Shown: positions 44,968 to 60,234, counted from the first letter of the stretch. The stretch is 64,000 bases of DNA from Robertmurraya korlensis (GCF_023715225.1 NZ_JAMBNS010000011.1:112888-176887); one strand, 5' to 3'. The notes: generated from the sequence alone by a model not told the origin. Made by a program: numbers and translations.

Positions 44968-46710
44968 TTAACGCATTATCGTTGGAAAGAGTATCATTTT
45001 GTTCATCACATCGTACATCCCCTGCTGCGTGATTCGGATATACGGCAGATGAGTAGATGAGAAGAAAAGCAAGGTATAGAAAGGATCAGAGTACGCGTAT
45101 CCTTTCGTTTTCAAATACGCAAGCAATTCTTTATCTTCCTCCACTAGTTTTTCTAGGGAGTGGTCACTCATTACTCCACTTAATGGCAGTGGAATTTCCA
45201 ACACGATCCTTCTTTCTTCACTGATGACAATTCCTCCACCCAATTCAACCATGCGTTGGAAAGCGTTCATCATTTCGTACTTATTTTTTCCAATTAAAAT
45301 AATGTCTCCAGTATTGGAGTACGAGCTAGCTAGCCCCTGCACCTTGTTAGAGAATCCTTTTAACATCGTGTTGATTCTCCATTTGCCATGTTTATCAATC
45401 AGCATGAAGAAACACTCATCATGGTCATACGAAAGCTCATCGTAATTGGCATCAATAGATACAGAATACGGCTTGGTAATCACCGCATTCTCCATCTTTA
45501 TCCCAAATGGCATAGAGAACTGAAAATCATCCATGGATAGTTCCCAGTCCAATTTTAACGGTTCAAATCCCATCTCCACCCAATTAAGTGACTCATAAGC
45601 ATTTGTATCCATTCCGTCTCTTTTCACCCACTGTCCTTTGGCAAGAACTGATACAGGAGTTGGATGATGCTCATCTGTTAAAAAATTAATATTTGCTACT
45701 CTTCCTGTCGCAATATTTCCATGTAAGTGTTCTACATTGTAGTAGCGTGCTACATTGATCGTCCCCATATTGTAGGCATCAATGACTGGTACTCCTTTTT
45801 CAATAGCGATACGAATCATTTCATCAATGATTCCTTTTTCGTAAAAGTGAGCAGACGCCCCGTCCGTAGTAAACATAAATTTATCGTACATCGTGATTCC
45901 CAGTTGATGAATTTCATCTAGTAGAACAGGTAAATCTGGACGGATCGATGAATGTCTTAAAGAAACCATATACCCCTGCATGAGACGATTATAAATTTCT
46001 TCTCCTGTCATCGCTTCATGATCACAGTCCGCACCAAACAGCATCATCTTTGCCAAAGTTTTTTCAGATGCTCCTGGAAAATGACCCTCCACTTTCTTTC
46101 TCATTCGTTTGGTTTCTTGCATCCAATGAAGCATCATATCATCACCATCAAGAAGCTTCGGCCAACCGGTAAGCTCTCCTCCTTGAATGACTGCATCGTG
46201 TTCAAGCCAGGATTTCACATTACTATGTGAAAATATTTGTTCCTCTTCTCGAATCTCTGTTTGGGCATCAAATCGGCACCACCAGTACATGGAGGTTGGA
46301 GATTTACGCATCTCCCTCATGAATGAGAACGCTTTATTTTTTTCCATTTGCAATGCAAGCACCATATTGTCATTGATTAGTGTGGTCGTTCCACACTGTG
46401 ATGCATAGTGCGCAAGCGAATGGGGATTATATATTTGAAAGGGATGGGCATGTGGCTCAATATAGCCTGGCACCAATAATAGACCTGAGCAATCCACGAT
46501 TTCACAGTGCTCTACATTGTCAGGATATTTGTCGCCCACGTAAATAATACGGTCGTCATATATCCATATATTCGCTGTCATCCACGTACGAAATGTTTGA
46601 TTTAAGTACTTGGCATTAGTTAATAGAATAGTCGGAGAAACATTTCCATCTAGAACGGAAATATGTTCTCTAATATGTTTATTTTTCCATCGATATCGCT
46701 GATCCAGCAT
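44968..46710 (-). CDS. yerA: adenine deaminase-like amidohydrolase YerA
   Basis: A 580-residue amidohydrolase of the adenine deaminase group. The metal-binding HAH motif lies in LVPGYIEPHAHPFQIYNP, a further part is HFPGASEKTLAKMMLFGADCDHEAMTGEE, and a C-terminal adenine deaminase domain has GGGIVISEERRIVLEIPLPLSGVMS. It would convert adenine to hypoxanthine plus ammonia. The B. subtilis counterpart at this locus has unclear activity beside AdeC, so substrate specificity is uncertain. AAGGAGG precedes the ATG. Confidence 0.85.
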   Translation of the reverse strand: MLDQRYRWKNKHIREHISVLDGNVSPTILLTNAKYLNQTFRTWMTANIWIYDDRIIYVGDKYPDNVEHCEIVDCSGLLLVPGYIEPHAHPFQIYNPHSLAHYASQCGTTTLINDNMVLALQMEKNKAFSFMREMRKSPTSMYWWCRFDAQTEIREEEQIFSHSNVKSWLEHDAVIQGGELTGWPKLLDGDDMMLHWMQETKRMRKKVEGHFPGASEKTLAKMMLFGADCDHEAMTGEEIYNRLMQGYMVSLRHSSIRPDLPVLLDEIHQLGITMYDKFMFTTDGASAHFYEKGIIDEMIRIAIEKGVPVIDAYNMGTINVARYYNVEHLHGNIATGRVANINFLTDEHHPTPVSVLAKGQWVKRDGMDTNAYESLNWVEMGFEPLKLDWELSMDDFQFSMPFGIKMENAVITKPYSVSIDANYDELSYDHDECFFMLIDKHGKWRINTMLKGFSNKVQGLASSYSNTGDIILIGKNKYEMMNAFQRMVELGGGIVISEERRIVLEIPLPLSGVMSDHSLEKLVEEDKELLAYLKTKGYAYSDPFYTLLFFSSTHLPYIRITQQGMYDVMNKMILFPTIMR

Positions 46711-46977
46711 GTATGTCCCTCCTTACGCAGTGTTGTTATCTTAGAAAAATTTTGTCATATTACGGGTAACAATAGTTGAAATATCAAAAATCTACCATTG
46801 ATTTGTAAGATTCTTTCACACAGTTTTTTAAAGATCTTGTTAGATATACAACCTAATCTACGCAAAATGAAAACCCTTACATTTTATAGGTTTGGTTTTT
46901 ATAGTATCATATTTCACTGTTTAACGCAGTAAAGAAGTACTAAATTTTTTAAAAAATTGTAAAGGAGTGACAATTCC

Positions 46978-47259
46978 ATGAATGTAAAGCCCAATATTGG
47001 AATCCTAAATGCTCTTATCCGTATTACCATTGGATTAAGTGTCTTAGCATGGAGTACAGCAAAACATACCAAAATGCCTTGGAGAGATTCCTATGTATTG
47101 CTAGGAATTTTAGGTGCTATGAAGGTAGCAGAGGGGATTGTTCGTTTTTGTCCAATCGTTGCGCTATATGAGAGAGAGCAAAATTTGAGAAGCAATCAAA
47201 ATCAAGCTTCTAATGAAAAATCAATGACGGAACAGTTTTTACCATACAGCACCCAATAA
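46978..47259 (+). CDS. DUF2892 family membrane protein
   Basis: A 93-residue protein with a YgaP-like two-helix unit: MNVKPNIGILNALIRITIGLSVLAWSTAK and DSYVLLGILGAMKVAEGIVRFCPIVALY, with the usual FCP motif, then a polar tail. DUF2892 is found alone or fused to rhodanese domains; its role is unknown, possibly linked to sulfur or thiol chemistry. AAAGGAG precedes the ATG. It ends at a strong terminator. Confidence 0.85.
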   Translation: MNVKPNIGILNALIRITIGLSVLAWSTAKHTKMPWRDSYVLLGILGAMKVAEGIVRFCPIVALYEREQNLRSNQNQASNEKSMTEQFLPYSTQ

Positions 47260-47263
47260 AATA

Positions 47264-47292
47264 TCCCCCTCTATTCCTTTAGAGGGGGAATC
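47264..47292 (+). terminator. terminator between two small membrane protein genes
   Basis: TCCCCCTCTA-TTCCT-TTAGAGGGGGA stem directly after the DUF2892 gene. Confidence 0.7.
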
Positions 47293-47318
47293 ACACTATT
47301 GAAAGGAGTCATCACTGT

Positions 47319-50213
<2,895 letters not shown>

Positions 50214-50236
<23 letters not shown>

Positions 50237-50816
50237 TTTCCGTTCTCCTTTCGCCCTTTAAAAGCTCGCTGATTACTGCTGGATAGAGCTTGTGCTCCAC
50301 CTCATGAATTTTTTTCTGTAAACTTTCCTTTGTTTCTCCCTCATCCACCACTACTGCTTGCTGTGCGATAATGGGACCCGTATCCATCCCTGCATCCACA
50401 TAATGTACCGTAACTCCGCTTTCTTTCACATTGGCAGCTAACGCTTGACCGATCGCATCTTTACCTGGAAAAGCCGGCAGCATGGATGGGTGGATATTGA
50501 TGATTTTTCCTTCAAAATCAGTTAACAAAGTTGGACCAATTAATCTCATATATCCTGCTAGTACGACAAGATCAATGTTTTTCTCTGTAAGAAGAGCACA
50601 AATCTCTTGCTCATACTCCGTTTTCGAAGGATAGTCCTTTGCCCGAAACACAAACGTCGGAACGCCTGCCTCTTCTGCTCTTTGAATGGCGTATGCACTT
50701 GGCTGGTCACAAACTAACAGCTGCACCTTGGCCTCAAGCTCGCCAACTTGAATCGCTTCTAAAATCGCACCAAAATTACTGCCCGAGCCTGATGCAAATA
50801 CAGCAATATTTTTCAT
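50214..50816 (-). CDS. purN: phosphoribosylglycinamide formyltransferase
   Basis: A 200-residue GAR transformylase that uses 10-formyl-THF (step 3). It has [33 protein letters not shown], the active-site region [22 protein letters not shown] (Asn and His) and [19 protein letters not shown] (Asp). The start is ATG 50816 with GGAGG 4-5 nt upstream; a GTG 12 nt earlier overlaps that site. It lies 12 nt after purM. Confidence 0.97.
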
Positions 50817-50828
50817 ACTGTCCTCCAC

Positions 50829-51854
50829 TTACCCGATGTGTATTCCCTCTTGGCTTGATACTGTTCCGATTGCATAAGCTTTTTCTCCACTTTCGTTAAA
50901 GAAGCGAATCACGTCATCTGCAATCTCCTTATTCACTGCTACAACCATACCCGTACCCATATTAAAGATATTATACATTTCCTTACGGTCAAGCTCACCA
51001 TACTTTTCAAGCAAGTTAAAAATGGCTGGTACCGTCCAGTTTGACTCTTCTAAGTCTGCTCCTAATCCTTCTGGAAGCATACGTGGAATGTTCTCTACAA
51101 AACCTCCGCCAGTTATATGAGCCATTCCCTTGATGTCAAACTTTTTCAATGCTGCTAGTAGAGGCTTCACATAAATTTTTGTTGGCTGTAGCAATTCCTC
51201 ACCAAGAGTGTGTCCAAGTTCATCCACGTACTGAGTAAGGTCAAGTCCTGCTTTTTCTAGCAATACTTTACGAACTAATGAAAAGCCATTGCTGTGTAGA
51301 CCACTTGAGGCAAGTCCAATTAGCACGTCACCCGGTTGAATGAAAGCACCATTAACTAAAGCAGACTTTTCACAAGCACCAACTGAGAATCCAGCAAGAT
51401 CATATTCTTCTTCGCTGTACATACCAGGCATTTCAGCTGTTTCTCCACCAACAAGCGCGCAACCCGCTTGTTCACAACCGTCCGCAATTCCTTTAACAAT
51501 CGCTTCAATCTTGCTAGGCTCTGCTTTTCCGCAAGCAATATAATCTAAAAAGTAAAGCGGCTCTGCCCCTTGAACCACGATATCGTTCACACACATGGCC
51601 ACTGCATCAATCCCAATGGTGTCATGCTTGTCGAGCATGAACGCAAGCATCAACTTTGTTCCAACGCCATCCGTTCCAGAGACGAGCACCGGCTCCTTCA
51701 GGTTTAGACTCGAAAGGTCGAACATCCCACCAAACCCACCTAAGCCTCCAAGCACGCCTGGACGAATGGTACGCTCTACATGCTTTTTCATACGGGAAAC
51801 AGCTTCGTATCCAGCCTCAATATCTACCCCTGCTTGTTTATAAGCATTTGCCAT
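50829..51854 (-). CDS. purM: phosphoribosylformylglycinamidine cyclo-ligase
   Basis: A 341-residue AIR synthetase (step 5). It has the PurM/PurL-type fold with [72 protein letters not shown] and [21 protein letters not shown] precedes the ATG. In the 109-bp gap before it (after purF) there is a hairpin built from AAAGCGCAAGCGTCT and AGACGC. Confidence 0.97.
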   Translation of the reverse strand: MANAYKQAGVDIEAGYEAVSRMKKHVERTIRPGVLGGLGGFGGMFDLSSLNLKEPVLVSGTDGVGTKLMLAFMLDKHDTIGIDAVAMCVNDIVVQGAEPLYFLDYIACGKAEPSKIEAIVKGIADGCEQAGCALVGGETAEMPGMYSEEEYDLAGFSVGACEKSALVNGAFIQPGDVLIGLASSGLHSNGFSLVRKVLLEKAGLDLTQYVDELGHTLGEELLQPTKIYVKPLLAALKKFDIKGMAHITGGGFVENIPRMLPEGLGADLEESNWTVPAIFNLLEKYGELDRKEMYNIFNMGTGMVVAVNKEIADDVIRFFNESGEKAYAIGTVSSQEGIHIG

Positions 51855-51963
51855 TGTAAAAACCCTCCATAGAAAAGCGCAAGCGTCTTAAGTAGACGCC
51901 GGTGCTAGTCATTTTTCAAGTAAAAATAGATTTCCGTAGAAAAGGCAGCATGTGCTGCTGCCA

Positions 51964-53376
51964 TTATTTAACCGTTTCTAGTGTTAGTTCCGTTGGATAA
52001 ATTTCCGTTGGGTATTTACCGGTAAAGCAAGCTAAGCACTGTCCGCATTGATCCTCACGTGGATCCTTTCCGATTGCTTCAAGCATTCCCTCCACACTCA
52101 AGAATGTGAGCGAATCCGCACCAATCATCTCTCGAATTTCTTCAGGCGAAAGTTTAGAAGCAATTAACTCTTCTCTTGTCGATGTATCAATTCCATAGAA
52201 ACATGGGTTTTGAATCGGAGGAGAACTAATCACGACATGTACTTCCTTCGCTCCCGCTTCCTTCAACATCGTGACGATTCTACGGCTTGTTGTCCCTCGA
52301 ACAATCGAATCATCCACCATAATGACACGCTTGCCCTCAACCACTCCACGAACGGGAGAAAGCTTCAACTTCACTCCCTGCTCACGCAAAGTTTGAGATG
52401 GCTGAATAAACGTACGGCCCACATAACGGTTTTTAATTAAGCCCATTTCATAAGGAATGCCAGATTGTTCTGCATACCCAATTGCTGCTGAAATACTAGA
52501 ATCAGGCACACCTGTTACGACATCCGCTTCAATCGGTACTTCCAAGGCAAGCTTTTTACCCATTGCCTTTCTTGCCGTATGAACATTAATTCCTTGGATA
52601 TTACTATCCGGTCTTGAAAAATACACATATTCCATCGTACACATTGCTTGGTTCGATGCAATGGAATACATTTCTGAATGAATGCCATTTGCATTAATGG
52701 TAATTAACTCACCTGGCAATACATCACGAACGAACTCTGCGCCCACTACATCAAAGGCACAAGTTTCTGAGGCAACCACATATGCGTCACCCAATTTGGC
52801 AATGGATAATGGTCGCATGCCGTTCGGATCAAGGGCAACCATTAACTCATCTTCCGTCATAATTAAGAAGGCGTATGCCCCTTTTAACATCGTTAAAGCC
52901 GTTTTTACACGATCTTTAATCGATGAAAATCCACCGCGGCGAATTAAATGTGCTAGCACTTCTGTATCGGAACTCGTTTGAAAAATACTTCCTTGTCCCT
53001 CCAGTTGAAGCTTAAGCTGATTCGCATTCACTAGGTTTCCATTGTGCGCAAGAGCAAGACTGCCCGTCTGTGAGTTAAAGAGAAGCGGTTGAACATTCTC
53101 ATAACCGCCTCCTCCAGCTGTTGCATAACGAACATGCCCAATCGCCGCACTTCCGGTCATTTCTTCCATCGCCTTAGCCGTAAAGATCTCGGCAACAAGA
53201 CCTTCCCCTTTTAAGCCCTTCAATCTCTTTTGATCAGAAACGACCATTCCCGTTCCTTCCTGACCACGGTGTTGAAGGCTATGCAATCCGTAATACGTGA
53301 GTTGTGCAGCGTCCGGATGTCCCCAAATACCAAAGATACCACACTCTTCATTTAACCCCTTTAGCTCAGCAAGCAT
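51964..53376 (-). CDS. purF: amidophosphoribosyltransferase
   Basis: 470 residues; the first committed step, converting PRPP and glutamine to phosphoribosylamine. The N-terminal propeptide [11 protein letters not shown] is expected to be removed to expose Cys12 (CGIFGIWGH) as the glutaminase nucleophile. It has HRGQEGTGM, the PRPP loop [18 protein letters not shown] and the four cysteines typical of the Bacillus iron-sulfur form (CTME region, [12 protein letters not shown]). The start at 53376 overlaps purL by 16 nt. Confidence 0.97.
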   Translation of the reverse strand: MLAELKGLNEECGIFGIWGHPDAAQLTYYGLHSLQHRGQEGTGMVVSDQKRLKGLKGEGLVAEIFTAKAMEEMTGSAAIGHVRYATAGGGGYENVQPLLFNSQTGSLALAHNGNLVNANQLKLQLEGQGSIFQTSSDTEVLAHLIRRGGFSSIKDRVKTALTMLKGAYAFLIMTEDELMVALDPNGMRPLSIAKLGDAYVVASETCAFDVVGAEFVRDVLPGELITINANGIHSEMYSIASNQAMCTMEYVYFSRPDSNIQGINVHTARKAMGKKLALEVPIEADVVTGVPDSSISAAIGYAEQSGIPYEMGLIKNRYVGRTFIQPSQTLREQGVKLKLSPVRGVVEGKRVIMVDDSIVRGTTSRRIVTMLKEAGAKEVHVVISSPPIQNPCFYGIDTSTREELIASKLSPEEIREMIGADSLTFLSVEGMLEAIGKDPREDQCGQCLACFTGKYPTEIYPTELTLETVK

Positions 53377-55580
53377 GGGATTGCCCCTTTCCAAGCCTTT
53401 TCTAGCGTAGAAACTGGTTGTGTAACGACCAATTCATCACCACAAGTTATTTTTAAATCAGAAGTATCTGTTACTGTACCGATATATTTTGCCTCTACTA
53501 AGCTTTCAAATTGTGCTTGGTTTTCTTTCTTCACCGTTAAAACGAAGCGAGATTGTGACTCACTAAATAGTGCCGTTGTTGCTTCGCCTTGAAGGGTTAC
53601 TTCTGCTCCTAGTTCTGAGCTACCCATTAAGCTTTCAGCAAGTGCTACTGCTACTCCACCTTCAGACACGTCATGAGCAGATGCTACCACTCCTGCACGA
53701 ATCGCTGAAAGAACTTGCTTTTGAGCTTTCTTTTCTACCTCTAGGTTAAGCTCAGGCGCTTTACCAAAGATGTTGTTGTTTGTCAGCTTTTGAAGCTCAC
53801 TTCCACCAAATTCAGGCTTTGTTTCCCCGATTAGATAGATTAAGTCTCCCGCATCTTTAAAGCTTTGCGTAGTAATATGATCGATGTCCTCGATTAATCC
53901 AACCATTCCAACTACCGGTGTTGGATAAACAGCCGTTCCACTTCTTTCATTGTAAAGTGATACGTTCCCACCGATTACTGGTGTGCTTAAAACGTTACAC
54001 GCTTCACTCATTCCATCCACCGATTTTTCAATCTGCCAGAAAATTTCTGGCTTCTCTGGATTTCCGAAGTTTAAGCAGTCCGTGATCGCAAGTGGTACCC
54101 CACCAGAAGCAACAATATTACGTGCCGCTTCAGCAACTGCGATTTTTCCGCCTGTTTCTGGATCCAAGTAAAGGTAGCGAGAGTTACAGTCCGTTGTCAT
54201 CGCTAATGCTTTTCTCGTTCCACGAATACGAACCACCGCTGCATCGCTTCCTGGTGCTACCACCGTACTTGTACGAACCATATAATCGTATTGATCGTAA
54301 ACCCACTCTTTGCTTGCAATCGTCGCTTGCTTAAGAAGGTTCACTAACGTTTCGTTATGATCTTTAACTTCTGGCACTGTGTTCTCCATCGCTTGGAACT
54401 CACGGAAGTACGCAGGTTCAGCAGATGGCTTGTGGTACACTGGCGCTTCCTCAGCAAGTGCATCTGCAGGAACATTGGCTACTACTTCACCGTTATGAAT
54501 TAAGCGAAGCATTTTATCATCCGTCACCACACCGATCGCAACTGCATCTAAATCGTACTTACCGACGATATCAGCAATTTCTTGTTCACGGCCCTTTTCA
54601 ACAACGATTAGCATACGCTCTTGAGACTCAGAAAGCATCATTTCGTAAGCCGTCATGCCTTTTTCACGCTGCGGTACAAGATCCATATTCATTTCAATCC
54701 CTGAGCCGGCTTTACTTGCCATCTCCGCTGATGAGCTAGTAAGACCCGCAGCTCCCATGTCTTGAATCCCAACAAGAGCATCACACTGAACAAGTTCAAG
54801 ACAAGCTTCTAATAAAAGCTTCTCCATAAATGGATCACCTACTTGAACCGCTGGGCGTTTCTCATCTGATGTCTCCGTTAGTTCTTCTGATGCGAACGTT
54901 GCACCGTGGATTCCATCACGACCGGTTTTAGCTCCCACGTACATTACCGTGTTACCAACCCCATGCGCTTGACCTTTTTTAATATCCTTATGGTCAATTA
55001 AGCCGACACACATCGCGTTAACAAGTGGATTTCCTTCGTAGCAAGCATCAAACTGAATTTCTCCACCAACAGTAGGAATTCCGATACAGTTTCCGTAGCC
55101 TGCGATTCCAGCAACTACTTCTTTAAATAAATATTGAACACGGCTCGATGCATCTAACTCACCGAAACGTAGAGAATTTAACAATGCGATTGGTCTCGCA
55201 CCCATAGAGAACACGTCACGGATAATTCCGCCAACCCCTGTTGCCGCTCCTTGGTAAGGCTCGATCGCTGATGGGTGGTTATGACTTTCAATCTTAAAAA
55301 CGACCGCCTGCTCGTCACCGATATCCACGATCCCTGCGCCTTCTCCAGGACCTTGAAGAACACGAGCTCCTGATGTTGGGAACTTGCGAAGAACCGGCTT
55401 TGAGTTCTTGTAGCTACAATGCTCTGACCACATAACAGAGAATAACCCTGTTTCTGTGTAGTTCGGCGTGCGTCCAAGAATGTCTTCTACCATTTGAAAT
55501 TCTTCGTCAGACAAGCCCATTTGTGAATAAATTTTCTCTTGTTTAATTTGCTCCGGACTTGGCTCAAGCTTTAACAACAT
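53361..55580 (-). CDS. purL: phosphoribosylformylglycinamidine synthase subunit PurL
   Basis: A 739-residue small-type PurL; the synthetase subunit that works with PurQ and PurS (step 4). It has [67 protein letters not shown] [18 protein letters not shown], and [20 protein letters not shown]. Start ATG 55580 has GGAGGG upstream. It is placed between purQ and purF in the standard order. Confidence 0.97.
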   Translation of the reverse strand: MLLKLEPSPEQIKQEKIYSQMGLSDEEFQMVEDILGRTPNYTETGLFSVMWSEHCSYKNSKPVLRKFPTSGARVLQGPGEGAGIVDIGDEQAVVFKIESHNHPSAIEPYQGAATGVGGIIRDVFSMGARPIALLNSLRFGELDASSRVQYLFKEVVAGIAGYGNCIGIPTVGGEIQFDACYEGNPLVNAMCVGLIDHKDIKKGQAHGVGNTVMYVGAKTGRDGIHGATFASEELTETSDEKRPAVQVGDPFMEKLLLEACLELVQCDALVGIQDMGAAGLTSSSAEMASKAGSGIEMNMDLVPQREKGMTAYEMMLSESQERMLIVVEKGREQEIADIVGKYDLDAVAIGVVTDDKMLRLIHNGEVVANVPADALAEEAPVYHKPSAEPAYFREFQAMENTVPEVKDHNETLVNLLKQATIASKEWVYDQYDYMVRTSTVVAPGSDAAVVRIRGTRKALAMTTDCNSRYLYLDPETGGKIAVAEAARNIVASGGVPLAITDCLNFGNPEKPEIFWQIEKSVDGMSEACNVLSTPVIGGNVSLYNERSGTAVYPTPVVGMVGLIEDIDHITTQSFKDAGDLIYLIGETKPEFGGSELQKLTNNNIFGKAPELNLEVEKKAQKQVLSAIRAGVVASAHDVSEGGVAVALAESLMGSSELGAEVTLQGEATTALFSESQSRFVLTVKKENQAQFESLVEAKYIGTVTDTSDLKITCGDELVVTQPVSTLEKAWKGAIPCLLS

Positions 55581-56247
55581 GTGAGTCCCTCCATTGTTTA
55601 ACGATCGATTGGAATAACTTTACTCCGTCTGCTCCACCTAATAGCTCATCAACAGCTCTTTCAGGGTGTGGCATCATTCCTAGTACATTTCCTTGTTCGT
55701 TCATAATTCCAGCGATATCCTCTAAGCTACCGTTAGGATTATTCGTATATGTGAAAACGATCTGCTTGTTTTCTTTTAATCTAGCTAATGTTTCTTCATC
55801 ACAATAATAGTTTCCTTCACCATGAGCGACAGGAATTTGGATCGTTTCTCCTTGCTTATAGCTACCGGAGAACATCGTTTCATTGTTTTCCACACGAAGC
55901 GGGGCATTTTTACAAATGAACTTTAAGCTTTCGTTGCGGCGCATAGCCCCTGGTAAAAGACCTGCTTCTAGTAAAATTTGAAATCCGTTACATACACCGA
56001 GTACCGGCTTCCCAGCTTCAGCTGCCTTCACAACTTCCTGCATGACATTACTAAAGCGAGCAATAGCACCCGTTCTTAGGTAGTCACCGTACGAAAATCC
56101 ACCTGGTAATAGAATGGCATCAAATCCGTCTAAGCTTGTAGCGTCATGCCATACGTATTCTACTTCTTCTCCTAGTTCATCTTTAATCGCATGATACATA
56201 TCGATGTCACAGTTTGATCCAGGAAACACGATTACCGCAAATTTCAC
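55564..56247 (-). CDS. purQ: phosphoribosylformylglycinamidine synthase subunit PurQ
   Basis: A 227-residue class I glutamine amidotransferase that supplies ammonia to PurL. It has [40 protein letters not shown], the nucleophile elbow [21 protein letters not shown] (Cys) and the catalytic His/Glu in [10 protein letters not shown]. The start is GTG 56247, whose last bases overlap the purS stop (GTGA), implying translational coupling. It overlaps purL by 17 nt. Confidence 0.97.
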   Translation of the reverse strand: MKFAVIVFPGSNCDIDMYHAIKDELGEEVEYVWHDATSLDGFDAILLPGGFSYGDYLRTGAIARFSNVMQEVVKAAEAGKPVLGVCNGFQILLEAGLLPGAMRRNESLKFICKNAPLRVENNETMFSGSYKQGETIQIPVAHGEGNYYCDEETLARLKENKQIVFTYTNNPNGSLEDIAGIMNEQGNVLGMMPHPERAVDELLGGADGVKLFQSIVKQWRDSHVVKA

Positions 56248-56498
56248 TGTGCAACACACTCCTCAATCTCATAGCGATAGTCTTCAATAACCGTGTTAGC
56301 AAGGATTTTTTCACATACTTCTTTTACTACTTCTTCTACATCACGATCTGATTTTTCTACTGTTAATTCCATATATTTTCCGATACGAACATCTGATACC
56401 GCCTGATAATTTAACGAATGTAGTGAATGAACAACAGCTGTTCCTTGTGGATCTAATACACTCTCTCTTAACGTTACAAACACTTTAACTTTATACAT
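56244..56498 (-). CDS. purS: phosphoribosylformylglycinamidine synthase subunit PurS
   Basis: An 84-residue subunit that bridges PurL and PurQ and helps channel ammonia. Family sequence: [45 protein letters not shown], ending in [19 protein letters not shown]. It overlaps the end of purC by 8 nt and the purQ start by 4 nt. Confidence 0.96.
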   Translation of the reverse strand: MYKVKVFVTLRESVLDPQGTAVVHSLHSLNYQAVSDVRIGKYMELTVEKSDRDVEEVVKEVCEKILANTVIEDYRYEIEECVAQ

Positions 56499-57210
56499 GT
56501 TGTGGTCCTCCTAATTTTTCAAGTATGGTTTCATATGCATCCGTTAAACTTCCTAAATCGCGGCGAAATACATCCTTATCAAACTTTTCATTTGTGACTG
56601 CATCCCACAGGCGGCATGTGTCAGGCGAGATTTCATCAGCAAGTAATAATTCTCCTGCAGCATTCTTCCCGAATTCTAGTTTGAAATCGATTAAGCGAAT
56701 TCCTAGCTCTTTGAAAAAGCTTGATAAAGTCGCATTTACAGTCAGTGCTTTTTCCTTTAATTGCGCTACCTCTTCAGGAGTGGCAAGCTTTAATTCGTCT
56801 ACATGATCATCTGTGATAAGCGGATCACCTAATGCATCATCCTTTAAGTAAAACTCCACTAATGGCTTTGACAGCTCCTTGCCTTCTTCTACTCCAAGGC
56901 GTTTTGAAAAGCTTCCAGCTGCCACATTACGAACGACTACTTCAAGGGGAACAATCTCCACCTTTTGAACAAGCTGCTCAGTCTCAGAAAGGCGCTTTAC
57001 AAAATGAGAAGGAATACCCGCGTCATGAAGCTTTAAAAATAACAAACTAGTAATCTCGTTATTCAAGCGACCTTTCCCATCGATTGTTGCCTTCTTTTCA
57101 CCATTAAAAGCAGTAGCTGAATCCTTGTACTCAATCCAAACAATTTGTTCATCATCCGTTTTGTACACCCGTTTCGCCTTGCCTTCGTATAATAAGGAAC
57201 CTTTTTCCAT
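56491..57210 (-). CDS. purC: SAICAR synthetase
   Basis: A 239-residue enzyme joining aspartate to CAIR with ATP (step 7). It has LLYEGKAKRVYKTDDEQIVWIEYKDSATAFNG, EIVPLEVVVRNVAAGSFSKRLGVEEG and the signature GIRLIDFKLEFGK..LLADEISPDTCRLWD. AGGAGG precedes the ATG. A small hairpin (AGAAGCG..CGCTTCT, 57256-57278) lies between purB and purC; its T-run is on the wrong strand to terminate the operon. Confidence 0.97.
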   Translation of the reverse strand: MEKGSLLYEGKAKRVYKTDDEQIVWIEYKDSATAFNGEKKATIDGKGRLNNEITSLLFLKLHDAGIPSHFVKRLSETEQLVQKVEIVPLEVVVRNVAAGSFSKRLGVEEGKELSKPLVEFYLKDDALGDPLITDDHVDELKLATPEEVAQLKEKALTVNATLSSFFKELGIRLIDFKLEFGKNAAGELLLADEISPDTCRLWDAVTNEKFDKDVFRRDLGSLTDAYETILEKLGGPQHV

Positions 57211-57280
57211 TAGTAATCGTACCTCCTGAATCGGAATATTGGCAATTTTTTGAGTAGAAGCGCCGCTGGGACGCTTCTTT

Positions 57281-58573
57281 TTATAAACCTAATCTTTCAA
57301 AAATGGTATCTACGTACTTGATATGATAGTTGTAGTCGAAGCAATCATCGATTTCTGCTGGGCTTAACTTGCTAGTAATAAGTTCGTCACTTTCGATTAG
57401 TGAGCGGAAATGAACTTGCTTTTCCCAAGCTTCCATTGCTCTTGGTTGAACCGTATCGTATGCTTGTTCACGAGTTAATCCTTTGTCAATTAAAGCTAGA
57501 AGGACACGTTGTGAATAGATTAATCCAAGTGTACGATCCATGTTTCTCTTCATATTTTCAGGGAAAACCGTTAAGTTTTTCACAATGTTTCCAAAACGGT
57601 TCAACATGTAATTTAGTGCAATCGTTGCATCTGGAAGAATGACTCTTTCAGCAGATGAGTGTGAAATATCTCTTTCATGCCAAAGCGAAACATTTTCGTA
57701 TGCTGTCATCATGTATCCACGAATTACACGAGCAAGTCCTGTCATATTTTCAGATCCAATTGGGTTTCTCTTATGCGGCATTGCCGAAGATCCCTTTTGA
57801 CCTTTTGCGAAAAATTCTTCTACTTCACGCGTTTCACTTTTTTGTAATCCACGAACTTCAGTTGCAAATTTTTCAATCGAAGTAGCAATAAGAGCAATCG
57901 TGCTCATATAGTGTGCATGACGGTCACGCTGTAGTGTTTGAGTAGAAATTGGAGCTGGCTTAATTCCAAGCTTTTCACAAACATATTTTTCAACAAATGG
58001 ATCAATGTTTGCGTACGTTCCAACTGCACCAGAAATTTTTCCGTACTCAATGCCTTCTGCTGCCTGTTTGAAACGGTCTAGGTTACGCTTCATTTCTTCG
58101 TACCAAAGAGCAAGCTTTAAACCAAATGTCGTAGGTTCTGCGTGTACGCCGTGTGTACGTCCCATCATTACCGTATGCTTATGCTCTTGAGCCTTATTTT
58201 TTAAGATCTCAACAAAGTTCTCTAAGTCTTTTAAAAGGATATCATTTGCTTGCTTAAGCATATAAGACAGTGCAGTATCAACCACATCTGTAGAAGTTAG
58301 TCCGTAATGTACCCACTTGCGCTCTTCTCCAAGTGTTTCAGAAACAGCTCTTGTAAAAGCAACGACATCATGACGTGTTTCTTGTTCAATTTCATTAATA
58401 CGATCAATATTGAAAGAAGCATTTTGACGGATTTTTTCAACATCCTCTTTCGGAATTTCACCAAGCTCTACCCAAGCTTCACAAGCAAGGATTTCTACTT
58501 CCAACCAAGCCTTAAAGCGATTTTCCTCTGTCCAAATAGCTCCCATTTCCGGGCGTGTGTAACGATCAATCAT
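57281..58573 (-). CDS. purB: adenylosuccinate lyase
   Basis: A 430-residue fumarase-superfamily lyase that releases fumarate from SAICAR (step 8) and from adenylosuccinate. It has [21 protein letters not shown] (active-site His), [17 protein letters not shown], the signature [23 protein letters not shown] (Ser/Lys loop) and the [11 protein letters not shown] segment. GGAGG precedes the ATG. It begins 4 nt after the purK stop. Confidence 0.97.
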   Translation of the reverse strand: MIDRYTRPEMGAIWTEENRFKAWLEVEILACEAWVELGEIPKEDVEKIRQNASFNIDRINEIEQETRHDVVAFTRAVSETLGEERKWVHYGLTSTDVVDTALSYMLKQANDILLKDLENFVEILKNKAQEHKHTVMMGRTHGVHAEPTTFGLKLALWYEEMKRNLDRFKQAAEGIEYGKISGAVGTYANIDPFVEKYVCEKLGIKPAPISTQTLQRDRHAHYMSTIALIATSIEKFATEVRGLQKSETREVEEFFAKGQKGSSAMPHKRNPIGSENMTGLARVIRGYMMTAYENVSLWHERDISHSSAERVILPDATIALNYMLNRFGNIVKNLTVFPENMKRNMDRTLGLIYSQRVLLALIDKGLTREQAYDTVQPRAMEAWEKQVHFRSLIESDELITSKLSPAEIDDCFDYNYHIKYVDTIFERLGL

Positions 58574-58576
58574 GTT

Positions 58577-59731
58577 TTATCCTCCGATCAATTCTTCAGT
58601 TTTACTCCAGATCCCACTGTCTTCAATCTCTGCTAGTGCCTCTTCTACGTTTTCACGAAGCAAGGTAATATGCCCCATTTTCCGCTTAAACTTCGGTTCG
58701 AGCTTTCCGTAAAGATGAATTTTCCAACCCGTTACAGAAGGAATGGCTTGAATCACAGCTTCTTGATGCTCTCCTAAAATATTTACCATCACTGCTGGTT
58801 TTAAGAGAGTCGTACGTCCTAACGGCAAGTTACATACCGCACGCACATGCTGTTCAAACTGTGAGGTTTCACACGCTTCAATTGTGTAATGACCTGAATT
58901 ATGTGGACGTGGTGCCAGCTCGTTGATATAAATATCGTCATCTTTTGTAAGAAACATCTCAACTGCTAGAGTACCGACCAACTGCAGAGCTGAGGCAAGC
59001 TTTTCAGCAAGCGCTAATCCTTTTTCAGCTGCTTCCACACTTATTCGAGCCGGAACAATTGTCTCATGTAAAATATTGTCTCGATGTATATTCTCTCCAA
59101 TTGGGAACACTTCAGTCTGCCCACTTGCACTGCGAACAACGATTACTGAAATTTCCTTTTCAAAAGGAATCCACTTCTCTAACACACATGAACCATGTTC
59201 TAGTAACTTTTCAACCAATGGCAGATCCTTTTCTGTCTTGATGACCAGTTGACCTTTGCCATCGTATCCACCAGTAGCTGTCTTTAAAACAGCAGGAAAT
59301 CCAAGCCTTTTTATATTATCATAAATGTCTTGTACAGAATGAATGACCGCATAAGGAGCGACCTTCACTCCCGCCTTTTCAATAGCCGCTTTTTCGGTGA
59401 TTCGATTTTGAGTGATTTCTAGCAATTGAGTTCCCTGTGGTACATACGCATGCTCTGCCAGCCATTTTAAAGCTTCTGCATCGATATTTTCAAACTCATA
59501 CGTGATCACGTCACTCACACTTGCCAGTTCTTTAATTGCCTCAAGATCGTTATACCCTGCCACGATGCTTAGATCAGATACTTGACCACAAGGAGAATCC
59601 TCCGCAGGATCAAGAACAGCCACTCGGTACCCTTGAGCTTTTGCCGATAAGGCCATCATTTTGCCTAACTGTCCACCACCGATAATCCCAATCGTTTGTC
59701 CTGGCAAAATCACTGGATTAGACAAGTTCAT
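58577..59731 (-). CDS. purK: 5-(carboxyamino)imidazole ribonucleotide synthase
   Basis: A 384-residue ATP-grasp enzyme making N5-CAIR from AIR and bicarbonate. It has [59 protein letters not shown] and [29 protein letters not shown]. The start is ATG 59731 (a GTG precedes it by one codon); it overlaps the end of purE by 14 nt. Confidence 0.97.
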   Translation of the reverse strand: MNLSNPVILPGQTIGIIGGGQLGKMMALSAKAQGYRVAVLDPAEDSPCGQVSDLSIVAGYNDLEAIKELASVSDVITYEFENIDAEALKWLAEHAYVPQGTQLLEITQNRITEKAAIEKAGVKVAPYAVIHSVQDIYDNIKRLGFPAVLKTATGGYDGKGQLVIKTEKDLPLVEKLLEHGSCVLEKWIPFEKEISVIVVRSASGQTEVFPIGENIHRDNILHETIVPARISVEAAEKGLALAEKLASALQLVGTLAVEMFLTKDDDIYINELAPRPHNSGHYTIEACETSQFEQHVRAVCNLPLGRTTLLKPAVMVNILGEHQEAVIQAIPSVTGWKIHLYGKLEPKFKRKMGHITLLRENVEEALAEIEDSGIWSKTEELIGG

Positions 59732-60206
59732 CACTACTTTCCAAAACGGCTTGTTTCGTTGCTTCTCTTTTCTCTTGAAGCTTTAAGGCAATCTCTTCGT
59801 TAAATGCTCCTAATATTTGAGCGGCAAGCAATCCCGCATTCGTCGCACCCGCCGTTCCAATCGCCACTGTTGCTACCGGAACACCTCCTGGCATTTGTAC
59901 AATCGAGAGTAGGGAGTCTAAACCGTTCAACGCCCTTGATTGCACTGGAACACCAATCACCGGTAAAGTTGTTTTTGCTGCCACCATTCCAGGAAGATGG
60001 GCTGCTCCACCTGCTCCTGCAATAATTACCTTTATTCCGCGATCTCGAGCTGTTTCTGCATATTCAAACATCAAGTCTGGAGTTCGATGTGCAGATACCA
60101 CCTTCTTTTCGTACGGTATATTTAAATCGTCTAGCACTGTACACGCTAGTTTCATAGTTTCCCAATCAGATTTGCTTCCCATAATAATTCCAACTAGTGC
60201 TTCCAC
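59718..60206 (-). CDS. purE: N5-CAIR mutase
   Basis: A 162-residue enzyme that moves the carboxylate of N5-CAIR to make CAIR; the first gene of the operon. It has [42 protein letters not shown] (catalytic His), [25 protein letters not shown] and [20 protein letters not shown]. The start is GTG 60206, with AGGAGG 6 nt upstream. The frame stays open upstream, but that part is the riboswitch and terminator leader. Confidence 0.96.
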   Translation of the reverse strand: MEALVGIIMGSKSDWETMKLACTVLDDLNIPYEKKVVSAHRTPDLMFEYAETARDRGIKVIIAGAGGAAHLPGMVAAKTTLPVIGVPVQSRALNGLDSLLSIVQMPGGVPVATVAIGTAGATNAGLLAAQILGAFNEEIALKLQEKREATKQAVLESSDELV

Positions 60207-60234
60207 TGTACCCCTCCTAGCTAAATAATATAAA

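Noticed and set aside
57256..57278. Terminator inside the pur operon between purB and purC
   Set aside because: The T-run follows the stem only on the plus strand, against the operon direction, so it should not stop pur transcription.
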